A DNA stretch of 64,000 nt from MWBF01 sp040772005 (lineage in GTDB: Bacteria; Chloroflexota; Anaerolineae; CG2-30-64-16), in NCBI GenBank assembly GCA_040772005.1, contig JAXGYZ010000015.1:41124-105123 (forward strand), in the 5' to 3' direction. Every line of letters starts with the position of its first letter. The stretch's first letter is position 1. The notes under the pieces were generated by a model. That model was not told where the DNA came from, searched no databases, and saw only the letters and a list, made by a program, of their open reading frames with translations. Shown here one piece after another: positions 44,054-51,068 of this stretch. Both the position numbers and the translations under genes were made by a program.

Positions 44054-44997
44054 CGTTGCACCCCCAGCAAGCTCCCGTTCTCCTGATTTGGCATCGGGAG
44101 ACCAGGTTGGGGGGTGAGGCCCCGCGCGACACGCAGCACGTACTGTGCCACGCGGCCGGGGATGTCTACCCCGGTCGTGGCGATGCTGTTGCGGAATTCC
44201 ATCGTGTGGTTGACCTCGTTGACCAGCAGGCCGCGCTCGGGATCCTCGAGCACGTCGATCGCCAGCACCCCGCCGCCGACCGCTTGGGCAGCCATCCGGC
44301 ACAGACTGTCCAGCTCCGGGGTGACCGGGCAGTTGCTCGCCGCGCCCCCGCGCGCCGTGTTGGTGATCCAGTGGGCCGAGTCCCGGTAGATAGCGCAGAT
44401 GGTCTCATCACCGATGACGAAGGCGCGGATATCGCGGCCGGGCTTGGCGATGTACTCCTGGATGTAGTAGATGCTGTGGAGGTAGGAGCCGAGGACATCC
44501 TTGTGCTCCAGGATGGCTTCGGCGGCGTCGCGGTCATTCACGCGCGCAAGCAAGCGGCCCCACGAGCCCACGATCGGCTTGAGCACGGCGGGATAGCCCA
44601 GTTCCTCGATAGCGGCCAATGCAGATTCCGGGGTAAAGGCCACGCGCGTGTGCGGTTGGGGTACATCTGCGGCGGCGAGCGCGGCAGTGGTCAGCAGCTT
44701 GTCCCAGCAGGTCGCGGCAGTGGCATAGCGGTTGACCGTCGGGGTGCCTGCCAGCTCGAGCAGGCGCAGCGCATAGAGCCCGCGCGCCGCGCTGACCGAG
44801 CGTTCGAGCACGACATCGGCCCGGATGGGGAAGGGCATTGCGCTATCGGCGGGAAGGGGCAGCACGAGGCTGTCGTCGTTCACGACCTCGACATGCGCGC
44901 CGTTCGCCTCCAATGCCTGCAGCAGCAGCTTCTCTTCCACGCGGATGCGGGACACAATCACGGCGACCGTGGGCAGAGCGGCAACGGTTGCGTTCAT
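44050..44997 (-). CDS. lysX: LysW--aminoadipate ligase
   Basis: This ATP-grasp ligase attaches alpha-aminoadipate to the C-terminal Glu of LysW. It is 315 aa and related to RimK. The start at 44997 overlaps the lysW stop (ATGA). Characteristic parts are VLKPIVGSWGRLLARV (ATP-binding Lys and glycine loop), YYIQEYI, RDIRAFVIGD and the metal-binding end LAIDVLEDPERGLLVNEVNHTMEFRN. The N/E-rich NEVNHTMEF signature is typical of LysX/ArgX. The last ~22 residues after VARG are encoded by a second family A palindrome (44075-44128), beyond the usual end of the family. Confidence 0.93.
   Translation of the reverse strand: MNATVAALPTVAVIVSRIRVEEKLLLQALEANGAHVEVVNDDSLVLPLPADSAMPFPIRADVVLERSVSAARGLYALRLLELAGTPTVNRYATAATCWDKLLTTAALAAADVPQPHTRVAFTPESALAAIEELGYPAVLKPIVGSWGRLLARVNDRDAAEAILEHKDVLGSYLHSIYYIQEYIAKPGRDIRAFVIGDETICAIYRDSAHWITNTARGGAASNCPVTPELDSLCRMAAQAVGGGVLAIDVLEDPERGLLVNEVNHTMEFRNSIATTGVDIPGRVAQYVLRVARGLTPQPGLPMPNQENGSLLGVQR
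44075..44128. repeat. family A palindrome in the lysX 3' end
   Basis: gttctcctgatttggcatcgggagacc followed by aggttggggggtgagg. It lies about 40 bp from the copy in lysY, so two copies flank the lysX/lysY overlap. Confidence 0.55.
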
Positions 44998-45164
44998 TCG
45001 CCCCAGTCCTCCTCTTCCTCCGGCGCCAGCTCGAGCCGCAGCGGGTCGAGGCTCACGACTTCCAGGTCCGCGCCGCACGACGGGCAGGGCACGATCTCGC
45101 CTTGCAGCGGGTCGCGCAACTCCACGGGGCCTTCACATTCCGGGCAGAGCACTTCGAGCGTCAT
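44994..45164 (-). CDS. lysW: LysW amino-group carrier protein
   Basis: This 56-aa acidic carrier protects the amino group of aminoadipate during lysine synthesis. The ATG at 45164 has GGAGGA seven bases upstream; an in-frame TTG at 45179 is not needed. Two zinc-binding CXXC-type pairs are readable (VLCPECEG and VPCPSCGAD). The conserved C-terminal EDWGE, whose last Glu is the attachment point, is intact. It is the first structural gene of the operon; its stop overlaps lysX by ATGA. A leader with two terminators precedes it. Confidence 0.95.
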   Translation of the reverse strand: MTLEVLCPECEGPVELRDPLQGEIVPCPSCGADLEVVSLDPLRLELAPEEEEDWGE

Positions 45165-45195
45165 GGTATTTTCCTCCAATCAGTGAATGAAATAG

Positions 45196-45232
45196 AAAAG
45201 CCCCTCCGGCCAGACTGGCTCGGAAGGGGCTT
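45196..45232 (-). terminator. leader terminator T2 immediately before lysW
   Basis: On the minus strand, aagccccttccg pairs with cggaggggctt around a 12-nt loop, followed by TTTTC. It ends about 20 nt before the lysW ribosome-binding site, so reading into lysW requires passing it. The loop (ccagtctggc) is complementary over 10 nt to a stretch within leader ORF 2 (45272-45281). Confidence 0.75.
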
Positions 45233-45259
45233 GGCGGGCACAGGGTGCGCGCTAGCGGC

Positions 45260-45325
45260 CTATCCAGACCTCCAGTCTGGCAAGCTGGTCAACTGCTTCT
45301 TAGCGCGCTTCAAGTTGTGGAACAT
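45260..45325 (-). CDS. leader peptide 2 (Lys/Arg-rich), upstream of lysW
   Basis: This 21-codon reading frame begins with ATG at 45325 and ends with TAG at 45260-45262. CGAGGA stands five bases upstream, a better ribosome-binding site than many genes here. The peptide starts MFHNLKRAKKQL, with three lysines and one arginine in five consecutive residues, all Lys codons being AAG. It is followed 27 nt later by terminator T2. Such an arrangement suggests a leader peptide whose translation senses charged tRNA-Lys (or Arg). It is too short for a structural role, and no homologue is claimed. Confidence 0.6.
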   Translation of the reverse strand: MFHNLKRAKKQLTSLPDWRSG

Positions 45326-45393
45326 GCGATTCCTCGTGACTCACTTTTGGGCCGGCTCGGTCGGAGACCCTGCCGGCGCATGATGCATTAACG

Positions 45394-45430
45394 AAAAAGC
45401 CCTGCCAGGCATCTGGGGCCTGACAGGGCT
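45394..45430 (-). terminator. leader terminator T1
   Basis: On the minus strand, agccctgtcaggc pairs with gcctggcagggct (13 bp, one wobble) around a 7-nt loop and is followed by TTTTT, an excellent intrinsic terminator inside the lysine operon leader. Its 5' arm can alternatively pair with ggcctgcaggg of leader ORF 1 (45478-45488), with one bulge, forming a possible antiterminator. Confidence 0.8.
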
Positions 45431-45454
45431 GCTGTGCTGGGTTGCGTTAGCTGT

Positions 45455-45538
45455 CTAGCGCATGCACAAGCGGCCGTCCCTGCAGGCCAGGGAAGGCTTC
45501 TTGGACTTGGTGCACTTGGACAGCGATTGCTGATGCAT
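45455..45538 (-). CDS. leader peptide 1 (Lys-rich), upstream of lysW
   Basis: This 27-codon reading frame runs from ATG at 45538 to TAG at 45455-45457, about 25 nt after the predicted transcription start. GGAGAG is ten bases upstream. The peptide begins MHQQSLSKCTKSKKPS: four lysines (8, 11, 13, 14, all AAG), then three arginines in the second half. Terminator T1 follows 25 nt after the stop. The coding part just after the Lys cluster contains ggcctgcaggg, which can pair with the 5' arm of T1. This is the layout of a ribosome-mediated attenuator for a lysine biosynthetic operon; the mechanism is inferred from sequence only. Confidence 0.6.
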   Translation of the reverse strand: MHQQSLSKCTKSKKPSLACRDGRLCMR

Positions 45539-45568
45539 GTTTCGTGTACTCTCCGTTACGTTGGCGGC

Positions 45569-45596
45569 ATTATACACGGTCGTAGCGATGTGTCAA
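45569..45596 (-). promoter_or_regulatory. consensus sigma-70 promoter of the lysine operon
   Basis: On the minus strand TTGACA (45591-45596), a 16-nt spacer and TATAAT (45569-45574) match the consensus exactly in both hexamers. Transcription should start near 45562, giving a leader of about 400 nt before lysW. Confidence 0.85.
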
Positions 45597-45627
45597 ATCG
45601 CGGGAAGCCCGGAAAGGGTGTGGCGAA

Positions 45628-45722
45628 ATAGAACGCTGATGAACGCTGATAATACTGATTTTCATGATCTAATATCCTATCATGATCCATCATACGTATC
45701 AGCGCGTATCAGCGTTCTATTT
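45628..45722. repeat. family D inverted repeat, copy 3
   Basis: aaatagaacgctgatgaacgctg and the mirror cagcgcgtatcagcgttctatttc form the two ends of a ~95-bp unit, directly upstream of the lysine operon promoter and just after the end of the amidase-like gene at 45738. Confidence 0.65.
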
Positions 45723-45737
45723 CCGATCGGCCTTGCT

Positions 45738-47717
45738 CTATTGCGCCCTCGACAGGATCGCGGACACGGCCGCGATGAGCGTGTCGCGGAAACGGATGCC
45801 CTGTGACCACTGCGCACCGGGCGAGGCGACCCGCGCGTCCACTTCGTTGCGACCGAAGATCGCGTTGACCGGCAGCCCCAGCCAGCCGAGCAGCCAGGCA
45901 CTCAGCGCGGCTGCCGCATCAAGCTGCTTCGCTGAGGGCGCGGCCGTCTGGAAGTTCCCGGCCAGCGCAATGCCGATGCCGTCCGCGTTGACCTGGTTGA
46001 CGAGGGTCTGCTCGATGGCCGCCTCCAGCGGTTGAGTCCAGTAGATCGTGCCATCGCCGCTCACAAGGAAGTGGTAGGTGATGCCCGCCTGTCCCTGCGC
46101 AATCTGCGCGGTCGCGAGGCGCTCAGGCGTCACGTCGTCGCGGGTGACCGTGTGATGCACGATGATGCGGCGGATGGCCGATAGCGAGCGCTGCGGGACG
46201 ACGCTGCCGGCCGCGACGGGCAGGGTCGTGCGCACGTCGCGCAGCGGTGGCTGGCCCGCAGGCGTGATAGGCGGCGTCTGCGGCCCCAGTTCTGCTGCGA
46301 GCGCGGCGGCCTGGGCTGCCAGCGCGCCGGCCTGCTGGCCGACGTTGCGGGTGCCGGCGGCCTGTCCGTCCAACGCCAGGGCCTGGCGTGCCGCTTCTTG
46401 CCGCCGGACCTCGAATGCACTCAACGCTATGGCGCGATTCCGGAGTTGTTCGGCCGCCGCGCGTAGCTCGGTCACCTGCATGCGCAGTGCGGGCATGTCG
46501 AGCGGCGTGTCGCCCGGCAGCCGGTCCAGCGTGTCCGCGACCTGCTGCAGCCGCGCGAGGAGGGCCTGGACCTCCTGCTCTCCCGGCGCGCCGGCTGTCG
46601 CGCCGGCCAGACCGTCCAGTGCAGCATGTGCCTCGGCCAGCGCAACGGTGAAGGCATCCACCTGGCCTGCGGCCGGGGTCATCGCCTGCCGGACCGCAAG
46701 GACGCGCGCCAACAGTTCAGCCTGCCTGTCGGGCGTTGGCGTGGGGGTCGGCGTCGGTGTAGGTGTGGGCGTCGGCGCGGTGCGCAGGGTCTCGATCTTG
46801 TTCATGAGCAGGATGGGCCGCTGTTCATTGTCCACCCCGAGATGGCGGAAGGTCTCCCACAGGCCGGCGTGCCCGACCTGGTACAGGCAGCAGCCCATGA
46901 CGTAATCATCGTGCACCATCTCGGCATTGTACCATTGGAGCGACTCCCAGTACTGCTGCTCGGAGATCGTTTCCCCGCGATAGAGCCAGCCGACATCGCC
47001 GGCCGGGTCGGTGGCGTGCTTGTACATGCGCGCCAGCCCGGCCTCGGTGATGATGAGCTTGTGGTGGTCGCCGTACTGAGCGCGGATGCCTTCCATCAGC
47101 GGGCGGTAGTAGAGGCAGGCTGTTTCGGTACCCGTGCGCGGCATCATCGTCGGCCAACCGTACTCGTGCAGGGCCAGGTAGGTGTAGGCCTCCAGCGTGC
47201 GGGGAAACCACCGGACGATATCCTCACGCGCAGTGAAGTTGCCCGCCGCAAAGTTGAACGCGACTGCCTCCAGGCCCGCATTCCGCATTTGTTTCAGAAA
47301 CGCCACCTGGAACCGGTCCAGCGCCGCATAACGAGCCTGCGTCTCGGCGTCCGGCTGCCGGTCGAAGAAGGAAGCGGGGCCACGTACCGGTTCGTTGAGG
47401 CTCATCCAGGCGTCGATGAGCAACCGATTGTTGCTCCCCCGCTGCTGGGCAAGCTGGAAGTCGTAGTTGATGATGCGGTCGGCGAAGGCGGTGCCTGCAC
47501 CTTCGGGGTCGGCGCCGGTCAGCCAGGCCGTCTGCTCGGCCAGGCTGGCGAAGAGCCGGCCGATGACGAAGGTGTCGGGCGACAGCTCCGACCGTATCTG
47601 CTGGAGCAGCGTGCGGTCGCCCGCATGGATGAGCATGACCGGCGGCTTGACCTGGCGCAGCGCGTCACGCAGGAAGGGGACCGTCGTGTTTTCGACATAG
47701 AAACCGAGCTTGTTCAT
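45738..47717 (-). CDS. glycosidase-like/PGRP-amidase-like multidomain protein
   Basis: This 659-aa protein starts at 47717 (MNKLGFYVEN), with GGAAGGAGG upstream. Residues 1-310 resemble a clan GH-A TIM barrel: MSLNEPVRG (Glu109) and LIITEAGLA (Glu225) occupy acid/base and nucleophile positions. A Thr-Pro repeat linker (314-329) leads to an Ala-rich helical region (about 335-480), then a peptidoglycan-recognition/amidase-like domain (515-650) with VHHTVTRDD. The zinc ligands expected in GHRD and CPG motifs are Arg623 (FGRNEV) and Ser632 (VASPGAQW), so amidase activity is doubtful. No signal peptide is seen. It follows a related gene by 4 nt. Confidence 0.8.
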   Translation of the reverse strand: MNKLGFYVENTTVPFLRDALRQVKPPVMLIHAGDRTLLQQIRSELSPDTFVIGRLFASLAEQTAWLTGADPEGAGTAFADRIINYDFQLAQQRGSNNRLLIDAWMSLNEPVRGPASFFDRQPDAETQARYAALDRFQVAFLKQMRNAGLEAVAFNFAAGNFTAREDIVRWFPRTLEAYTYLALHEYGWPTMMPRTGTETACLYYRPLMEGIRAQYGDHHKLIITEAGLARMYKHATDPAGDVGWLYRGETISEQQYWESLQWYNAEMVHDDYVMGCCLYQVGHAGLWETFRHLGVDNEQRPILLMNKIETLRTAPTPTPTPTPTPTPTPDRQAELLARVLAVRQAMTPAAGQVDAFTVALAEAHAALDGLAGATAGAPGEQEVQALLARLQQVADTLDRLPGDTPLDMPALRMQVTELRAAAEQLRNRAIALSAFEVRRQEAARQALALDGQAAGTRNVGQQAGALAAQAAALAAELGPQTPPITPAGQPPLRDVRTTLPVAAGSVVPQRSLSAIRRIIVHHTVTRDDVTPERLATAQIAQGQAGITYHFLVSGDGTIYWTQPLEAAIEQTLVNQVNADGIGIALAGNFQTAAPSAKQLDAAAALSAWLLGWLGLPVNAIFGRNEVDARVASPGAQWSQGIRFRDTLIAAVSAILSRAQ

Positions 47718-47721
47718 GCGG

Positions 47722-50700
47722 CTATGCCTCCTTCCCGGCCTCATCGGCGCCAGAAGCTCCATCCGGCGTCGGGGGGTTCTCTTCGGCCGGCGCGGGTGGC
47801 TGCGCAGCGGGCAGCGGGACGATCACCTTTTCGGGACCCGGTGCATGATCCGGCTCCGGCACATGCGCCGGGGGCTGCCAGTCATCCGGCATGGTCCATT
47901 CATCGGGGACGGGAAACTCGTCCATGAAGACCTGCACGGCCGCCATGCGCGGACTGAGCCCGGCCACCGCGCTGCGCGGGCGCGCAGGCGCGCCCGGCCA
48001 GGGCGTGTTCTGCGCGACGAGCTGGTTGAGCAGGCGCCGCGTGTCGGCTTCGTCCGTGCCTGCCAGCCGGTGTACATCCACCCCCGCCGCGGCCAACCGC
48101 GCCTCGTCTTCGCCCGTCACGCCCGCGTCGCCGCCGACGATGGTCACATGGCGGGCGAGAAGCGCATCGTCCACGGAGAAGCCGGCGGTCGTGCGGAAGT
48201 GCTCCAGGTAGGCCTGCGCGTTCCGCCAGTCGGCTTGTGCCCAGTTGCTGCCGCCCCGGTCCCAGAACAGGAGGTAGTGCTCCAGGCTGCCCGCGGCCGG
48301 TCGCCCCTGCTGGACGGCCTGGATCTCCTCGACAAGGTCGGCGTACCACTGTCGCCCGGTCTTCCAGTGTTCGCCGGGGCAGACGGTGGACTTGGGCCAC
48401 ACATCGCGATGCCCCATCACACGCTCCAGCGGAACCTTGTACTCCTGCATCAGCCACGCGGCGAGGTGCGCCGCGCTGCGAAGCTGCGCAGGCGTCGGGA
48501 CCTGGTCCTCGGGCGCGCGGGTGGTTCCGTCGTAGTCCTTCGTCATCATCCGGCCGATGAGGCTGATGGCGACGCTGTAGTCGTTGGGGTCGCCGCCGAC
48601 GTGGTAGGAGCGGGTCGATTCGCGCTGCCCCTGGTAGATGACGCCGTCCGCTCCAACCAGGAAGTGATAGCCGACGCCCGGCCATTGCGCCTTGATGAGG
48701 TTACCGTTGGCGTCGCGGCGCTCGCCGTAGACGTGATATTGCGCGATGCTCTGCACCGTCGTCGTCTTGGTCGTGTCGGTGTGGTGGATGACGATCATGG
48801 AGATCGGGCGGCTGCGAGGCTCGTAGGGCGGCAATGTCGGATGTTTGGGCAGCTTGTCCACCAGGTCCACGATGGCCGGTTTCGCCACGCGGCCCGGCGT
48901 TCCTGCGGCCAACTGGTCGCGCAGCCGTTTGATCTCTGCCGCCTGCTCTGCGTTCGCATCCTCCAACTGGCGGATACGCGCCTCCAGGCCGGGGATCTGC
49001 CCGGCCTGCGCGGCGAGTTCGCGGTTCTGCGTCTCCAGCTCGCGCACGCGCGCCTGTAACTGAGCGATGACGACGTCGGGATCCTGGTATGCGTCGACGA
49101 TGGCCTGCACCTGGACGAGCAGCGTCGTCTTAAAAGCCGCCCCCTGCTGCCACTGCGCGCCCGGCGAAGCGATGTTTTCCAGCTCGCGACGGCCCACGAC
49201 CTCAGTCGTTGTGAGGCTGAACCGGCTGAGCAGCCAGGCGATTAGGTTGGCGGCCGCAGCAAGCTGCGCTGCCTGCGGCGCTGCCGTGGTGAAGTTCCCT
49301 GCCAGCGCGATGCCGATGCTCTCCTGGTTGATGCCGGTCTTGCCCGTCTGTGCCGGAACGACATCCAGCGCTTGCGTCGCGTAGATGGTCCCATCGCCGG
49401 TGATGAGATAGTGGTAGGTGATGCCGGGCCGGCCCTGGCCCACCTGCGCTTCGGCCAGCCGCTCCGGTGTGACATCGTCGCGTGTGGCCGTGTGGTGGAC
49501 GACGATGCGCCGAATTGCAGCGAGACTGCGCAGACCATAGGGCGGTGCCGTGCCGGTGGGCAGCTGGCCGACCTTGTCGATCATGTTTGGTTCGGGAACC
49601 CGTTCGCCTGGTTCCTCCGGCAGGCCGCCGAGTGCGTCCTCCAACTGCTTGACCTGGGCGGCCAACGCGTCATACTGCGCACGGAGCGCGGGGGGCTGCA
49701 AGCCTGATGCCTCCGTCGCAAGCGTCGCCGCCTCCAGGCGGAGCCGGGCTGCCGCGGCCACAGGTGCTGCCAGCGCCGCGATAGCGGGCTGCAGGGCTGC
49801 CGCGGCCTGCTCCAGCTCGCTGACCTTGCGCTCCAGGATCGCGTTGGCGTCCTCCTCGACGGCCCACTGGTAGCGCGCAGCGAGCGCCTGCCGGAAATCC
49901 TCGATGACCGCCGCCTTGCCGTCGATGCCCCACCGGTCGCCTGCCACCTGGGGCCAGCGGTAGAGCAGCAGCGCACGGATCTTCTCCCTGTTCGCCCGGT
50001 TCCAGGCGTCGATTTCGCCGTAGGCGGCGCGGACCCAGCCGGTGTTGCGGTTCGCCCATGCCTGGTCGCCCTGGTTGGACTCCGTGATATAGACGGGCAG
50101 GTGGCGCATAGACTCCGGGACGACCGCCATGAAGTCCTGGTACACGCGGAAGTGGAAGCGGCGGTTGGCGAAGCGCGCGTCGCCCATCTTTTCTTCGGAC
50201 CGGATCAGGTCGGCCGCGCTGCCGTGGGTGTAGGCGTGCAGGCTGATGCCGTCGAGGTTGCGTGCGCCCTCCGAGCCGCCGATGGCAGCAAGGGTATCGC
50301 GCAGGTAGAGCACCCAGTCGCCGTTCGGGTTGCCGGGGTAGGTGAGCAGGATGTTCCAGGGCGCGGGGCCGGCCACCAGCACCTGGTCGTTCTCGTGCCC
50401 GGGCACAGCCTTGATCGCGGCCCGTGCCCGCCGGTAAGCATCGGCGTAGCGCGCGGGGGTGATTTCCTCCCCGCGGCGGTCGGGACTCTTGGGCTGCGGC
50501 CAGGGGAGATTCCAGTCCCAGTCCGAGCCGGGCCATTCGATGGGGTGGTTGGGCTCGTTGCCGATAATCCAGATGTGGGCGCCGGTCGATGCGCGGACGA
50601 AGTTGGCGCAGCGGCGGGCAAAGTTGGCGTAGAACTGGCTGGGCGGCAGTGTGCCTGTAGGATTGTAGCCCGCGTTCAGCCGGACGATCACGCCGAGGTC

Positions 50701-50868
50701 ACGGTCGGAGAAGCGGCGATAGTCAGCGCCGCTCTGGTCGGTCGGGTTGAACCCGATAGCTTCGGTGACCAACACCCAGCCCGGCACGCCAAGATCGAGC
50801 ATGTGCTGCTCGCCGCCGGGGTCGTGAAAGCCGTAAATGTAGAGCGAATCACGCAGGGGACGCGGCAT
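47722..50868 (-). CDS. glycosidase-like protein with two PGRP/amidase-like domains
   Basis: This is a 1048-aa relative of the downstream gene. Residues 1-325 form a GH-A-like barrel: IIGNEPNHP (Glu105) and VYITESNQG (Glu263) are the candidate catalytic pair. An Ala-rich helical part (335-415) precedes a first PGRP-like domain (about 445-590), degenerate at zinc positions (Arg560, Ser568 in ASPGAQW). A coiled coil (600-655) leads to a second PGRP-like domain (685-840) that is intact: VIHHTD, MGHRDVWP (His820), VCPGEHW (Cys830). The end is Pro-rich. No signal peptide is seen. It probably binds and cuts peptidoglycan or a similar glycan, with export by an unknown route. Confidence 0.8.
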   Translation of the reverse strand: MPRPLRDSLYIYGFHDPGGEQHMLDLGVPGWVLVTEAIGFNPTDQSGADYRRFSDRDLGVIVRLNAGYNPTGTLPPSQFYANFARRCANFVRASTGAHIWIIGNEPNHPIEWPGSDWDWNLPWPQPKSPDRRGEEITPARYADAYRRARAAIKAVPGHENDQVLVAGPAPWNILLTYPGNPNGDWVLYLRDTLAAIGGSEGARNLDGISLHAYTHGSAADLIRSEEKMGDARFANRRFHFRVYQDFMAVVPESMRHLPVYITESNQGDQAWANRNTGWVRAAYGEIDAWNRANREKIRALLLYRWPQVAGDRWGIDGKAAVIEDFRQALAARYQWAVEEDANAILERKVSELEQAAAALQPAIAALAAPVAAAARLRLEAATLATEASGLQPPALRAQYDALAAQVKQLEDALGGLPEEPGERVPEPNMIDKVGQLPTGTAPPYGLRSLAAIRRIVVHHTATRDDVTPERLAEAQVGQGRPGITYHYLITGDGTIYATQALDVVPAQTGKTGINQESIGIALAGNFTTAAPQAAQLAAAANLIAWLLSRFSLTTTEVVGRRELENIASPGAQWQQGAAFKTTLLVQVQAIVDAYQDPDVVIAQLQARVRELETQNRELAAQAGQIPGLEARIRQLEDANAEQAAEIKRLRDQLAAGTPGRVAKPAIVDLVDKLPKHPTLPPYEPRSRPISMIVIHHTDTTKTTTVQSIAQYHVYGERRDANGNLIKAQWPGVGYHFLVGADGVIYQGQRESTRSYHVGGDPNDYSVAISLIGRMMTKDYDGTTRAPEDQVPTPAQLRSAAHLAAWLMQEYKVPLERVMGHRDVWPKSTVCPGEHWKTGRQWYADLVEEIQAVQQGRPAAGSLEHYLLFWDRGGSNWAQADWRNAQAYLEHFRTTAGFSVDDALLARHVTIVGGDAGVTGEDEARLAAAGVDVHRLAGTDEADTRRLLNQLVAQNTPWPGAPARPRSAVAGLSPRMAAVQVFMDEFPVPDEWTMPDDWQPPAHVPEPDHAPGPEKVIVPLPAAQPPAPAEENPPTPDGASGADEAGKEA

Positions 50869-51068
50869 AAGGACTCCGATCTCCAGTCAGGCAGCGGGAA
50901 GGGCGCGCCGCCGCGCGGCCACCCATGGCGACCAGAAATGATCATATGCCGGTCGCACGCGCGGGACTGTGAGCGGGGATACGATGACAGGGTGAAGAGG
51001 TGAACAGGTGAACAGGAGAAGAGGTGAGGAGTTCACATATGAGGATGTGAACTCCTCGGGTGGGGCTG
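50869..51068. repeat. intergenic region with family B hairpin
   Basis: Perfect 13-bp arms gaggagttcacat (51026-51038) and atgtgaactcctc (51045-51057) lie just after the stop of the upstream fucosidase-like gene and probably terminate it. tgaacaggtgaacaggagaagaggtga units precede it. No gene. Confidence 0.55.

Noticed and set aside
34951..45164. Arginine rather than lysine synthesis by the LysW genes
   Set aside because: Homocitrate synthase, homoaconitase and homoisocitrate dehydrogenase genes are in the same operon, which fits only the alpha-aminoadipate lysine route.
45164..45540. Lysine riboswitch or T-box in the lysW leader
   Set aside because: Neither the T-box consensus nor the conserved lysine-riboswitch core was found by eye; the two small frames and terminators explain the region better. 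A covariance-model search would settle it.
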